From NCBI GenBank assembly GCA_947581795.1, contig CANPVS010000005.1:1-64000 (forward strand): a DNA stretch of 64,000 bases, in the 5' to 3' direction. Source of the stretch: an uncultured Oscillospiraceae bacterium. Lineage in GTDB: Bacteria > Bacillota > Clostridia > Oscillospirales > Oscillospiraceae. The notes under the pieces are model-generated. The model had not been told where the DNA came from. It saw nothing but the letters and a program-made list of their open reading frames with translations, and made no database searches. A program made the translations under genes and the position numbers. Positions within the stretch are counted from its first letter, which is position 1. The number at the start of each line of letters is the position of its first letter. Shown piece by piece: positions 1 through 7,939 of this stretch.

Positions 1-2
1 TG

Positions 3-182
3 ATCTGGGAAACCGCGACAAACGACATCCCAAAGCTGGCGGCGTTCTGTCAGAAGCATATCGAACAGGACAGGCAGACCGCCCAAGAAAAGCCGTCCGT
101 ACTTGCTCAACTGAAAGATGTCCAGGCAAAGCAGCCGCCCCGGAAACAAGGCAGCCCCAAAAAGCAAAATAGAGAACGGTAA
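3..182 (+). CDS. C-terminal end of an unidentified mobile-element protein (5' partial)
   Basis: An open frame enters from the window edge and stops at TAA 180-182, giving 59 residues. The tail is hydrophilic, rich in Q, K and P, and ends KQNRER. I do not recognise a domain, and only the C-terminus is present. It lies directly before a terminator hairpin and a ParM/ParR segregation module, so it probably belongs to the same conjugative or plasmid-derived element. An accessory protein of an integrative conjugative element is the likeliest class, but that rests on context alone. Confidence 0.45.
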   Translation: MWETATNDIPKLAAFCQKHIEQDRQTAQEKPSVLAQLKDVQAKQPPRKQGSPKKQNRER

Positions 183-193
183 TCCACCCAAAC

Positions 194-228
194 AGCGGCG
201 GCTCGTGAGAGATCACGGGCCGCTTTTT
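194..228 (+). terminator. rho-independent terminator
   Basis: The arms AGCGG + GCTCGTGA and TCACGGGC + CGCT pair around a GAGA loop with a small internal bulge, followed by TTTTT. It ends the partial gene at 182 and separates it from the parM-like gene. Confidence 0.7.
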
Positions 229-271
229 GCTGCCCATTTTACTCGCCGTATCACGGCAGAAAGGGAACATT

Positions 272-1204
272 ATGAGTTTTCTCAATACAAACCAACCCAT
301 CATCATCGGCATCGACCACGGCTACGGGAACATCAAGACCGCCCACTGCTGTTTTAAGACCGGCGTGACCGAATACGACAAGGAGCCCACATTCAAGAGC
401 GGCCTGCTCACCTGGAACGGGCACTATTACCTCATCGGAGAGGAACACAAGGAATTTACCGCCGACAAGATGACCGATCTGGACTACTATGTGCTGACCT
501 TGGCCGCCATAGCGAGGGAGCTAAACATGCGGGATGTGATCTCCGCCCGTGTGCATCTGGCGGCGGGCCTGCCCCTCACCTGGGTAAGCGATCAGAAGGA
601 GCGGTTCAAAGCGTATCTTCTCCAGAATGAGAGTGTGGACTTCACCTTCCGGGGTGTCGGCTACCATGTGGAAATTACCGACGCTGACGTGTTTCCCCAG
701 GGCTTTTCCGCTGTGGCGGATCGGCTGCGGGACTTTGCCGGGACCAATATGCTCTGCGACATCGGCAACGGCACCATGAACGTCATGTATATCAACGAAC
801 GCCGACCCGTACAAAAGCTGTGCTTCACTGAGAAGTACGGCACGAATCAATGTATGCTCGCCATTCGGGAGAGCCTGCTGCGGCAGTTCGGCGCGGCGGT
901 GGATGAAACTGTTATTGAGCGCGTCATCCGTACTGGCACAGCGGATATAAGTGAAAGGTATCTCACGGCCATCCGGGAGGCGGCGTCGGCCTATGTGTCC
1001 GGCATCTTCCGCCGTCTGCGAGAGCATGAATATGACCCGGAGCTGATGCGCCTGTTCGTGGTAGGCGGCGGGGGCTGCATGATAAAGCACTTCGGTCAGT
1101 ACGACCCGGACCGGGTGCTCATCATAGACGACATCTGCGCCACCGCCAAGGGCTATGAGTTCCTTGCAGCACAGAAACGGCAGAAGCGGGACGGCTTGGT
1201 ATGA
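272..1204 (+). CDS. parM: ParM-like actin-family plasmid segregation ATPase
   Basis: A 310-residue actin/Hsp70-fold ATPase. In ParMRC systems such proteins polymerise with ATP and push apart DNA bound by ParR. Visible motifs are phosphate-1 GIDHGYGNIKT (D15), phosphate-2 CDIGNGTMN (D163) and the adenosine loop VVGGGGCMI near 263-271. ATG 272 is chosen over an upstream in-frame start because AAGGGAAC sits just before it. The stop overlaps the next start in an ATGA junction. With the ParR-like gene and the iteron array this forms a complete-looking three-part segregation module, here stranded beside a broken relaxase gene. Closest in type to Alp/ParM proteins of Firmicutes plasmids and conjugative elements. 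Confidence 0.82.
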   Translation: MSFLNTNQPIIIGIDHGYGNIKTAHCCFKTGVTEYDKEPTFKSGLLTWNGHYYLIGEEHKEFTADKMTDLDYYVLTLAAIARELNMRDVISARVHLAAGLPLTWVSDQKERFKAYLLQNESVDFTFRGVGYHVEITDADVFPQGFSAVADRLRDFAGTNMLCDIGNGTMNVMYINERRPVQKLCFTEKYGTNQCMLAIRESLLRQFGAAVDETVIERVIRTGTADISERYLTAIREAASAYVSGIFRRLREHEYDPELMRLFVVGGGGCMIKHFGQYDPDRVLIIDDICATAKGYEFLAAQKRQKRDGLV

Positions 1205-1548
1205 AGCGCGTTTTTTCTGCAACATTCCGGCTGGATCTGGACAACGCGGACGAACACCGGGCGTGGGAGCGGCTGCGGCAGATGGACAAACGGCAGTTCA
1301 CATCATACGGCAAGCTGATCACCGCGGCGGTCAACGAATACTACGACCGCCGCGAGAGGCTCACCGCCGACCCCTACCTGGAAACGCGAGAAAAGGAGGA
1401 TGCTTTTCTTCAGGCAGTACAACAGGCCATTGAACGGGGCCTGCGTGCCCAGCCCACCGTGTTGCGGACTTCCCCGGCTGCTGCTCCCGTACCCGAAAGC
1501 GACAGCGAGGATATATCCGCCGCGCTGGAATTCGCGGACAGCTTCTGA
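1201..1548 (+). CDS. ParR-like centromere-binding adaptor
   Basis: A 115-residue protein overlapping parM by 4 bases (ATGA). Residues 1-60 look like a ribbon-helix-helix region: a basic beta-strand start (KRVFSATFRLDL), then helices including SYGKLITAAVNEYYDRR. The second half is a flexible, acidic tail ending SAALEFADSF. In ParMRC systems the ParR N-terminus binds parC DNA and the C-terminal tail binds the ParM filament, and this layout fits. The stop codon TGA is the first three bases of the first TGATACCA repeat. The role is inferred from position, size and the adjacent repeat array. I see no diagnostic motif beyond the RHH-like pattern. Confidence 0.65.
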   Translation: MKRVFSATFRLDLDNADEHRAWERLRQMDKRQFTSYGKLITAAVNEYYDRRERLTADPYLETREKEDAFLQAVQQAIERGLRAQPTVLRTSPAAAPVPESDSEDISAALEFADSF

Positions 1549-1693
1549 TACCACACACGCCCTGGTTTGATACCATCCCCGGTATCAGACCGGGGCGATT
1601 TTGATACCACTTTCCCATAAAAGGACGGCGTGATACCAAAAAAGGCGGAACATGATACCACAGCGGTATCAATGCTCCCGCGATTTGATACCA
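1546..1693 (+). repeat. parC-like iteron array (TGATACCA)
   Basis: Six direct copies of TGATACCA start at 1546, 1568, 1602, 1631, 1653 and 1686. Two inverted copies (GGTATCA) start at 1581 and 1665. Each copy of one half lies 84-85 bases from its partner in the other half, so the array is a tandem duplication of a four-site unit. It lies directly behind the ParR-like gene and is the likely segregation centromere. Confidence 0.75.
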
Positions 1694-1748
1694 CTATACA
1701 TCACACCCAAAGTAAATAATGACGAATCTCGTCGGAAAGGAGAACATC

Positions 1749-1955
1749 ATGACCGAAAATGAGAAAAAGCTGCTTCAAGCGAAGCACCGATTGGAGGAAG
1801 CTCAGGCCAGAAACCGCCAAAAAGAGCGAAAGGCCCGGACACGGCGGCTGATCCAGGAGGGCGCGATACTGGAAAAAGCCTGTCCGCAGGTGACAAGTGT
1901 GACCGTAGAAGATCTGGAAGATTATCTGAAACAAACCTTTGGGCATTCCGGCTGA
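1749..1955 (+). CDS. DUF3847-like small mobile-element protein
   Basis: A 68-residue, highly charged, probably helical protein. A basic first half (EKKLLQAKHRLEEAQARNRQ) runs into a conserved-looking end, SVTVEDLEDYLKQTFG. It resembles the DUF3847 proteins commonly found just upstream of MobA/MobL relaxases in clostridial conjugative elements. Their function is unknown. An in-frame ATG exists at 1719, but GGAAAGGAGAA sits immediately before ATG 1749, so the shorter form is preferred. Position between the segregation module and mobL agrees with the family call. Confidence 0.65.
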   Translation: MTENEKKLLQAKHRLEEAQARNRQKERKARTRRLIQEGAILEKACPQVTSVTVEDLEDYLKQTFGHSG

Positions 1956-2262
1956 CCGGGATGCCCTCCTTTTTCTCCCGAAGGGTCCCGAAGGACCCAA
2001 AGGGCGCACTTACTCACCACTCGCCGTAGGCGAGCGGTGGTATCCCTCCCGTTGGTCGGGACCGGCGCTCCTGCGGAGGGCCAGCCAACGCCGTGCGCGG
2101 CGTCGGCTGCACAGGGGAGAAATATGGCTCCCCGCCATCTTTCTCCCCTGTGTGCGCGAAACCTGCCACCGGCAGCTTTCACGCTTTATGGGCGGTATAC
2201 CCTGCCGCCCATCTTCTTTTTGTAAAAAGAAGCAAAAACCACGAACCGAAAGGAGTATGCGA
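1956..2262. other. non-coding spacer upstream of the mobL remnant
   Basis: About 300 bases without a convincing gene. It contains a hairpin CTCGCC-GTA-GGCGAG at 2020-2034 with partly pairing flanks ACCA/TGGT, and a second self-complementary stretch near 1979-2000 (GGGTCC / GGACCC). Such structured DNA before a mobL gene could be the remains of a transfer origin or a structured leader. No nick site can be assigned by eye. Confidence 0.4.
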
Positions 2263-2583
2263 TTGGCAATATACCATTTAGAGGCAAAAGTTATTAGCCG
2301 AGGCACGGGCCGCTCCGCCGTAGCCGCCGCAGCTTATATGAGCTGTTCTGCCATCCTCAACGACTACGACGGCGTACAGCATGACTACACCCGAAAACAG
2401 GGCCTTGTCTGGCAACAGGTGTTTCTGCCGGAATACGCTCCCGCCGAATGGACGGATCGGGCCGTGCTGTGGAACGCGGTGGAGGAAAACGAAAAGACAA
2501 AGGACAGCCGCCTGGCCCGCGAGTTCGTGGCGGTGCTGGACCTGATCATCGTGCTGGTGATAACCTGCTGCTGGGGACATTGA
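2263..2583 (+). pseudogene. mobL: MobA/MobL relaxase, 5' fragment
   Basis: The frame begins with the classic relaxase start AIYHLEAKVISRGTGRSAVA, followed by AAYMSCSAILNDYDGVQHDY and DSRLAREFVAVL. MobA/MobL relaxases nick the transfer origin of conjugative or mobilisable DNA. Homology stops near residue 90. The last residues (LIIVLVITCCWGH) are unrelated read-through, and the rest of the protein is absent. TTG 2263 is taken as the start because AAAGGAG ends seven bases before it, and the family normally begins M-A-I-Y-H. The ATG at 2257 is too close to that site. A deletion or recombination joint lies near 2535-2545. Confidence 0.85.
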
Positions 2584-2675
2584 CCATTTATTAAACAAGG
2601 CCTAACCTACCCACCGTCTGTTTTTGGTTTCAGTTCCGTAAGGCAGTCGCCAAATGCTTGTAATACAGGGGGCTT

Positions 2676-2702
2676 ACAAAACCAATAGCCTCGCGGCTTT
2701 GG
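2676..2702 (-). terminator. terminator of the gntR gene
   Basis: Read on the minus strand, CCAAAGCC-GCGA-GGCTATTGG forms a slightly imperfect hairpin followed by TTTTGT. It lies 13 bases past the gntR stop. Confidence 0.5.
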
Positions 2703-2714
2703 CTTCTTTTGGGG

Positions 2715-3365
2715 TCACAGATCGCGCATACGGGACATTACCTGTTCGTAATGCTCACATATCGCCGCCTTAACAGCCTGCAGATCCTTCTCTCCGATGG
2801 CTTCAATGATGCGGGAATGCTCCCACAGGACCTTTTCGGAGGCGTTGCGGGCCTCCAGAAACTGGATGCTGACCAGCCGAAGCAGCTTGTTGGCCATAGA
2901 ATAATCCTGGCTGATAATCTCGTTGTCGGCCGCTGAAATGAAAGTCTGGTGAAACTGCTCATCCAACTCAAAAAAACGCATCAGTTCCTGGATTGAACTG
3001 CCGTTCAGCAATGCGGAGCTGGCGGCGGAAATCTCCTGAAGCTTTCCGTAACAGTCCTGAGTGAGAACGTCGAACGCCGTGTCCGCTACGTATAGCTCCA
3101 GTGCTTTGCGGTATTCCATCAAATCTGCGATCTGCTTTGCGGACAGCGTGCGGATGGTACAACTATTGTGTTGGTTGGATTCCAGAATGCAGGCGCCGCA
3201 CAGCTTGTTGAGTGCGTCGTTGACCGGGCTGCGGCTTACGTTGAACTCCTTGGCCAGTTTGTTGACCGAGAGCTTCTGCCCTTGACGGTATTCGCCCGAG
3301 AAGATGCGCTCAAGAATGATATCGTACACTTGGTCACTGAGAGTTTTCGCCACAACGAGTTCCAT
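2715..3365 (-). CDS. GntR-family regulator, FadR/FCD type
   Basis: A 216-residue cytoplasmic transcription factor. Residues ~5-70 are a GntR winged helix-turn-helix, with LSDQVYDIILERIFSGEY, LAKEFNVSRSPVNDALNKL and a wing region. Residues ~78-210 form a helical FCD ligand-binding domain typical of the FadR subfamily. Such proteins sense small carboxylates or sugar acids and usually repress an adjacent catabolic or transport operon. It is divergent from the TRAP transporter operon, and a perfect inverted repeat sits just after the TRAP promoter, so it very likely controls that operon. A half-site in its own promoter suggests autoregulation. The effector is not known from sequence. Confidence 0.88.
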   Translation of the reverse strand: MELVVAKTLSDQVYDIILERIFSGEYRQGQKLSVNKLAKEFNVSRSPVNDALNKLCGACILESNQHNSCTIRTLSAKQIADLMEYRKALELYVADTAFDVLTQDCYGKLQEISAASSALLNGSSIQELMRFFELDEQFHQTFISAADNEIISQDYSMANKLLRLVSIQFLEARNASEKVLWEHSRIIEAIGEKDLQAVKAAICEHYEQVMSRMRDL

Positions 3366-3395
3366 AAGTTACCCACCCAATAGTTTTCACATTAC

Positions 3396-3423
3396 ATTTT
3401 ATCATTTTCAGTCTTCCTGTCAA
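3396..3423 (-). promoter_or_regulatory. gntR promoter with operator half-site
   Basis: On the minus strand TTGACA (3418-3423), a 16-base spacer and TAAAAT (3396-3401) precede the gntR ATG by about 30 bases. ATGTAAT at 3391-3397 matches one arm of the operator at 3692-3708. Confidence 0.6.
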
Positions 3424-3478
3424 GCCCCGCAGCCTGGTCCCACAGCAAAATATCCAGAAAGTGGAAAATTCCATTCCT

Positions 3479-3637
3479 ATACTGATCTCCCATAAAAAAG
3501 AGATATTCGCGGCGATCCTTTCGCGCCAAGCGGCGTCAGGCGGCCTGGAAATACGAAAAGTATTCCCTGCTCCGCCTTCTTTGCCTGGCGCAAAAATCCT
3601 CGCCGCTCGGTATCTTCTTTCTATGGGAGATCAGTAT
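3479..3637. repeat. 159-bp near-palindromic element, MITE-like
   Basis: Perfect 15-bp terminal inverted repeats, ATACTGATCTCCCAT (3479-3493) and ATGGGAGATCAGTAT (3623-3637), enclose arms that keep pairing imperfectly inwards (GGCGA/TCGCC, GCGCCA/TGGCGC, AATAC/GTATT). A GAAAA loop at 3555-3559 lies at the exact centre. No ORF is present. It sits between the divergent gntR and TRAP promoters. A miniature inverted-repeat element or a large hairpin fits. I see no clear target-site duplication. Confidence 0.75.
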
Positions 3638-3653
3638 TAGCCACAAATACCTC

Positions 3654-3682
3654 TTGACAGAGACAGAAAAGTGAATTATAAT
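3654..3682 (+). promoter_or_regulatory. TRAP operon promoter, consensus sigma-A
   Basis: TTGACA (3654-3659), a 17-base spacer and TATAAT (3677-3682) match the consensus exactly. It lies about 70 bases before dctQ. Confidence 0.85.
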
Positions 3683-3691
3683 AATTACACA

Positions 3692-3708
3692 TTACATGCA
3701 ACATGTAA
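3692..3708. promoter_or_regulatory. likely GntR operator
   Basis: TTACATG-CAA-CATGTAA is a perfect 7-bp inverted repeat starting 10 bases after the -10 box of the TRAP promoter, where a bound repressor would block initiation. The link to the divergent GntR regulator is inferred from position and the related half-site at 3391. Confidence 0.7.
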
Positions 3709-3754
3709 CTTTTAACTTTAAAACAAGATCATACCTAAAGGGGGCTGCGCAGAG

Positions 3755-4207
3755 ATGGATAAGCTTTTTCAAAAATTCAGCCGAGCGTTTATGGTCCTAC
3801 TTATGTTCAATGTTGTGGCGGCGATCCTGATGCAGTTGATCGGCCGCATCATCAGTAAACCATTTTCGTGGACATTGGAGTTTGCCTGCTACAACTTCGT
3901 ATGGCTGGTGTTTTTTGGCGCTGTTGTTATCATGCGAGACGGCAAGCACATCCAGATTTCCTATTTTGTCGATCGGATGCCGAAAAATGTGAGGGCCGCC
4001 CTGTTTTATTTCCGGCACGCGCTGGCACTGGCATGTATGCTGTTTTTGCTTCGCACGTCCTTTGTTTATGCGATGAACAGCGCCAAAATCCGTTCCGCAG
4101 CGCTGCACCTACCTATGATTTGCGTAGATATCTCCGTCTTCGTCTCTTTCACGTTGCTCATTATCGAAACGATACGTCAAATGATTAAGGGCTATCATGA
4201 GGACTAA
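3755..4207 (+). CDS. dctQ: TRAP transporter small permease (DctQ)
   Basis: A 150-residue membrane protein with four predicted helices (around 13-33, 45-66, 87-107, 122-144), the DctQ layout. Together with DctM it forms the Na+- or H+-driven membrane part of a tripartite TRAP importer. The WTLEFACYNFVWLVFFGAV stretch is typical of the family. It is preceded by AAAGGGGG. DctM follows after 21 bases. It is the first gene of dctQ-dctM-amidohydrolase-dctP. The region is visibly less GC-rich than the flanking core genome. Confidence 0.88.
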   Translation: MDKLFQKFSRAFMVLLMFNVVAAILMQLIGRIISKPFSWTLEFACYNFVWLVFFGAVVIMRDGKHIQISYFVDRMPKNVRAALFYFRHALALACMLFLLRTSFVYAMNSAKIRSAALHLPMICVDISVFVSFTLLIIETIRQMIKGYHED

Positions 4208-4228
4208 CGGAAAGGAGTTGTTTCTGAT

Positions 4229-5500
4229 ATGGGAGTTATGATCCTTGTATTCTTCGTCCTTGTAGTCTTGCAAGTACCAATTTTTTATAGCATTCTGGCA
4301 GCCTCGATCTCCTACTTTTTGTTGAATCCAAGCCTGCCGGCCACTGTTATCATCCAGAAGATGCTCTCCGGTCCCAACTCATATACGCTGCTGGCTGTGC
4401 CGTTGTTTATCCTGGCCGGGAACCTGATGAACTATGGGGGTATAACCAAGCGCATTTTTCGCTTTGCGGAGGTGTTTGTCGGTCACATTCCCGGCGGTCT
4501 GGGGCAGGTAAACATTTTCACAAGCGTCATCTTTTCCGGCATGTCCGGCTCTGCCAACGCCGATGCCGCAGGCCTTGGCATGATAGAGATTCAGGCCATG
4601 CGCGACGCCGGGTATGATGATGATTTCACACTTGGCATCACCGCAGCGTCCTCGCTGATCGGGCCCATTATCCCACCCAGCGTTCCGGCTATCGTCTATG
4701 CCAGCGCGGCGTCGGTGTCAGTAGGCAGTCTGTTCATCGGCGGATTGATCCCAGGCTGCATCATGGCGGTCTCGCTGTCTGTGCTGACACTGATCATAGC
4801 CAAAAGACGTAACTATCCTATTATGCCCAAGAGTTCCTTTAGAGAGCGGCTGTCCGCTTTTTGGGACGCGCTGCCCTCGCTTATGACGCCGGTCATTATC
4901 ATCGGCGGCATCTGGACCGGCTGGTTCACGGCCACAGAATCCGCTGCCATCGCCGCCGTATATGCCGCGTTCCTGAGCATCGTGGTATATAAGGATATCA
5001 AACTCAAAGATTTGCCGGAGATCCTGTTCAAATCTGCGTATAACTCCATTCCCTTCATTTTTATCGTGGCCGCTTCCATGGTGTTCGGCTGGATCATCAT
5101 CCGGGAGCAGGCCGGCGTGGTAGTGGGCGAGTTGTTGCTCTCCGTCACTCACAACAAGTATGTGATCCTGGCAATCATCAATGTAGTGCTGCTGATCATG
5201 GGCACCTTTATGGACCCCACTGTCTCAACGCTGCTGCTCGTACCGGTGCTGAAGCCGATCCTGGCGGAGGTGGGCGTGGATATGGTGCATTTCGGCGTCG
5301 TGATGATCGTCAATCTGATGATCGGCTTGCTCACCCCGCCGCTGGGAAGCGTCTTGAATACCCTGTGCACGGTGTCCGGGGCAAAGTTTGAGGAGATGGT
5401 GCGCTCCTGTATTATCTTTTTGATCCCCCTGATCATTGCTCTGCTTATTATCACATTTGTCCCGCAGACAGTGTTGTTTTTGCCACGCCTAATTATATAA
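4229..5500 (+). CDS. dctM: TRAP transporter large permease (DctM)
   Basis: A 423-residue polytopic protein with about 12 hydrophobic segments, the usual DctM length. Family hallmarks include AVPLFILAGNLMNYGGIT, FSGMSGSANADAAGLG, GPIIPPSVPAIVYA and GLLTPPLGSVL. It forms the ion-coupled transport channel with DctQ. GGAAAGGAG precedes the ATG. The substrate cannot be read from the permease; organic acids, sialic acid and sugar acids are typical for the family. Confidence 0.92.
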   Translation: MGVMILVFFVLVVLQVPIFYSILAASISYFLLNPSLPATVIIQKMLSGPNSYTLLAVPLFILAGNLMNYGGITKRIFRFAEVFVGHIPGGLGQVNIFTSVIFSGMSGSANADAAGLGMIEIQAMRDAGYDDDFTLGITAASSLIGPIIPPSVPAIVYASAASVSVGSLFIGGLIPGCIMAVSLSVLTLIIAKRRNYPIMPKSSFRERLSAFWDALPSLMTPVIIIGGIWTGWFTATESAAIAAVYAAFLSIVVYKDIKLKDLPEILFKSAYNSIPFIFIVAASMVFGWIIIREQAGVVVGELLLSVTHNKYVILAIINVVLLIMGTFMDPTVSTLLLVPVLKPILAEVGVDMVHFGVVMIVNLMIGLLTPPLGSVLNTLCTVSGAKFEEMVRSCIIFLIPLIIALLIITFVPQTVLFLPRLII

Positions 5501-5513
5501 AGGAGCTGAAACC

Positions 5514-6851
5514 ATGATGAATGCCGCAACCGTATTACAAGAACTGACCGCCTTTATGGAGAGCCAACCTCTGGTCTCTTCCCACTCTCACCGTATCCCC
5601 TATGAACAACTGCAGGGGAAAAACGATCTGTTCAACGCCTTCGTTTGGCATAGCGGCTCGACCTTGATCTCGGCCGGCATGCCGGAGGAGGAATATGAGC
5701 GATTGAAAGACCTGAGTCTTCCACCCGAGACAAAATGGCAGCTTTTCAAGCCCTATTGGGAACGGATGCAGTACACCGCCTATGGTCGGGCGTTCCTGTT
5801 GGCGACCGGGCGTATTTTTGGCATTCCCGCGCTCAACGACGCGACCTACCGGCAGTTGAACGACAAATTCATCGCCGCCTACGCGTCCAAAGAGCCGTCA
5901 TATTATCAGAAAGTCCTGGGTGAGTTGGCGAAAGTACAGATCACGATATGGGACTTCGGCACGCTGCGGACGCCCGAAAACTACTATCCTGCCTATCGGT
6001 TTGAAAACCGCCGAGTGGCGGTGTGCGATGCCTTTTTGACCACGCGTACCCGGGAGGACCTGGAGGCTATTGAGAGAGTGCACGACTGCACGATCCTGAC
6101 CTTTGACGATTATTTGGAGACGTTCGACCGGGTGTTCCAAGAGAAGGTGGACGGAGGCATGGTAGCCGTCAAGATCCTGCTGGGTTACCTGCGTACGCTG
6201 GACTTTGCGCCGGTGACCCATGACGAGGCGGAGCGTGTCTTCAACAAGATCTTTGCCCGCATTCTGCCTAATCCGGGATACCTGGCCCACCAGTTTGACG
6301 GACCGGATTTTTCTGAGGCCAAGATCCTGCAGGATTATATGGTGCACCGCCTGTTCTATTTGGCCAACCGCTACAAGCTCCCGGTGCAGATTCACGCCGG
6401 CTTCCAACTTGGCAAGCGGACAGTGGAGGAATTCGGCGATCCGAAACTGCTCAACCAGGTGTTCATCCGTTATCGGGATGTAAAATTCGTGATTATGCAC
6501 ACCGCGATACCCTATTCCTACGATTTGGCGGTCCTGGCCAAGAATCTGTCCAATGTATATGTGGATTTTTCCTGGAGCAACGCCCTGTCTCCGTCCATGA
6601 CCAAGCGGTTTTTCGGCGATGTGATTGAGCTGGTTCCCATCGACCGGATCATTGGCTTTGGTGATGACAGCGCCACAGTGGAAGGCACATTGGGAGAAGC
6701 CATCCATGCGCGGGCGATGGTTTCGGAAGTCCTGGCTGGGAAGGTATGCGACGGATATCTTACGATGGAGGAGGCCAAACATATTGCCAAAGCAGTCCTT
6801 TTCGACAACGCAAAACTGTTATTCCTGGGGGAAGATACCCCCAAAAAATAA
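5514..6851 (+). CDS. amidohydrolase-superfamily enzyme (PF04909/uronate-isomerase-like)
   Basis: A 445-residue metal-dependent TIM-barrel enzyme. Candidate metal and catalytic residues are H24-x-H26 (SSHSHRIP), H294 (QIHAG), H329 (IMHTA) and D384 (GFGDDS). The pattern fits the amidohydrolase-2 group and resembles uronate isomerase-like proteins, but substrate and reaction are not evident. It is encoded between the TRAP permease and binding-protein genes, with AAGGAG before ATG 5514, so it probably acts on the imported compound or a close derivative. A hydrolase, decarboxylase or isomerase acting on a carboxylate are all possible. Confidence 0.75.
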   Translation: MMNAATVLQELTAFMESQPLVSSHSHRIPYEQLQGKNDLFNAFVWHSGSTLISAGMPEEEYERLKDLSLPPETKWQLFKPYWERMQYTAYGRAFLLATGRIFGIPALNDATYRQLNDKFIAAYASKEPSYYQKVLGELAKVQITIWDFGTLRTPENYYPAYRFENRRVAVCDAFLTTRTREDLEAIERVHDCTILTFDDYLETFDRVFQEKVDGGMVAVKILLGYLRTLDFAPVTHDEAERVFNKIFARILPNPGYLAHQFDGPDFSEAKILQDYMVHRLFYLANRYKLPVQIHAGFQLGKRTVEEFGDPKLLNQVFIRYRDVKFVIMHTAIPYSYDLAVLAKNLSNVYVDFSWSNALSPSMTKRFFGDVIELVPIDRIIGFGDDSATVEGTLGEAIHARAMVSEVLAGKVCDGYLTMEEAKHIAKAVLFDNAKLLFLGEDTPKK

Positions 6852-6867
6852 AAGGAGGTAACTCTCG

Positions 6868-7905
6868 ATGAAAAAGCTGTCTCTCATCATGGCACTGTTG
6901 CTGATCTGTACGATGGTCCTGGGTGCACCTGCTTACGCGGAGGACGAACTGGCCGCCGGACCGGATAGCGCAGCGGAGGAAAGTCTGCCTCCGCTGTCAG
7001 AAAAGATCGTTCTGGGTGTGGGTCATCCGCAGGCGATCGATCATCCGCAGGGCAAGTTCGTTGAACGAGTCAAGGCACGCGTGGAGGAAGCTACCGACGG
7101 CATGATCCAGATCAATCACTACCCCTCCGATCAGCTGGGTTCCGCAGACGAGGTATTCCGCCAGACAGTAGAGGGCTCCAACGCCATCTATATCGGCGAC
7201 TTCAACCAGGCTGCCCAGTATGTGGAAGAACTGTCCGTCTTCAACCTGCCCTATATGTTCAATGACCCGGAGCACATGGCAAAGGTCCTGACCAGCGATA
7301 TTGCCTGGGAGTTGTACGACGAACTGGAAGAGATCGCCGGCCTGACCTTCCTTATGCCTATCTATTTCGGCGACCGCGTCATGTCCACCAAGGGTGTTCA
7401 GGCTACCACCCCCGAGGAGCTGGATGGCGTACGTATCCGCTGCCCGCAGGGCACCGTCTCGGTGGACAGTGTCGCCTCGCTGGGCTGCACGCCGGTGCCG
7501 CTGGCATTGGCGGATCTGTACATGGCCCTGCAGACCGGTACTGTCACCGGCCAGGAGAACCCCCTGCAGACCTTCGTGGCCAACAAGTTCTATGAGGTTC
7601 AGGATACCATCATCCTGACGAACCACACCATCGGGTTCTCCACGATCCTCATCAACAGCGATATCTGGGGAAGCATCCCCGTTGAGTATCAGGATCTGAT
7701 TCTTGAGATTATGTCCGATGAGGCGGAGACCTTGAAAGAGGATATCCTGAGCACCACCGCCGAGCTGCGTGCCGAGTGCGAGGGTTATGGCGTGACCTTC
7801 ATCGAGCCCGATTTCGATGCGTTCAAGGAGTATAGCCTGGCCTATTCCAGGGAGCACTATGCCGAATTTTCCGACCTAATCGACGCCATTGGCAAAATCG
7901 CCTGA
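6868..7905 (+). CDS. dctP: TRAP transporter solute-binding protein (DctP)
   Basis: A 345-residue exported binding protein. Residues 1-24 are a signal peptide (KKLSLIMALLLICTMVLG, then AYA-ED). The mature protein shows DctP/TAXI-family features: HPQGKFVERV, the conserved DGVRIRCPQG region carrying the carboxylate-binding Arg, and LYMALQTGTVTGQENPLQT. It captures the ligand outside the membrane and hands it to DctQM. In Gram-positives a lipobox is common, but none is evident here, which is slightly unusual. AAAAGGAGG precedes the ATG. It is the last gene of the operon, followed by a hairpin. Confidence 0.9.
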   Translation: MKKLSLIMALLLICTMVLGAPAYAEDELAAGPDSAAEESLPPLSEKIVLGVGHPQAIDHPQGKFVERVKARVEEATDGMIQINHYPSDQLGSADEVFRQTVEGSNAIYIGDFNQAAQYVEELSVFNLPYMFNDPEHMAKVLTSDIAWELYDELEEIAGLTFLMPIYFGDRVMSTKGVQATTPEELDGVRIRCPQGTVSVDSVASLGCTPVPLALADLYMALQTGTVTGQENPLQTFVANKFYEVQDTIILTNHTIGFSTILINSDIWGSIPVEYQDLILEIMSDEAETLKEDILSTTAELRAECEGYGVTFIEPDFDAFKEYSLAYSREHYAEFSDLIDAIGKIA

Positions 7906-7939
7906 TCGCACACCCGATCATATCACCGTTATTCGTAAA

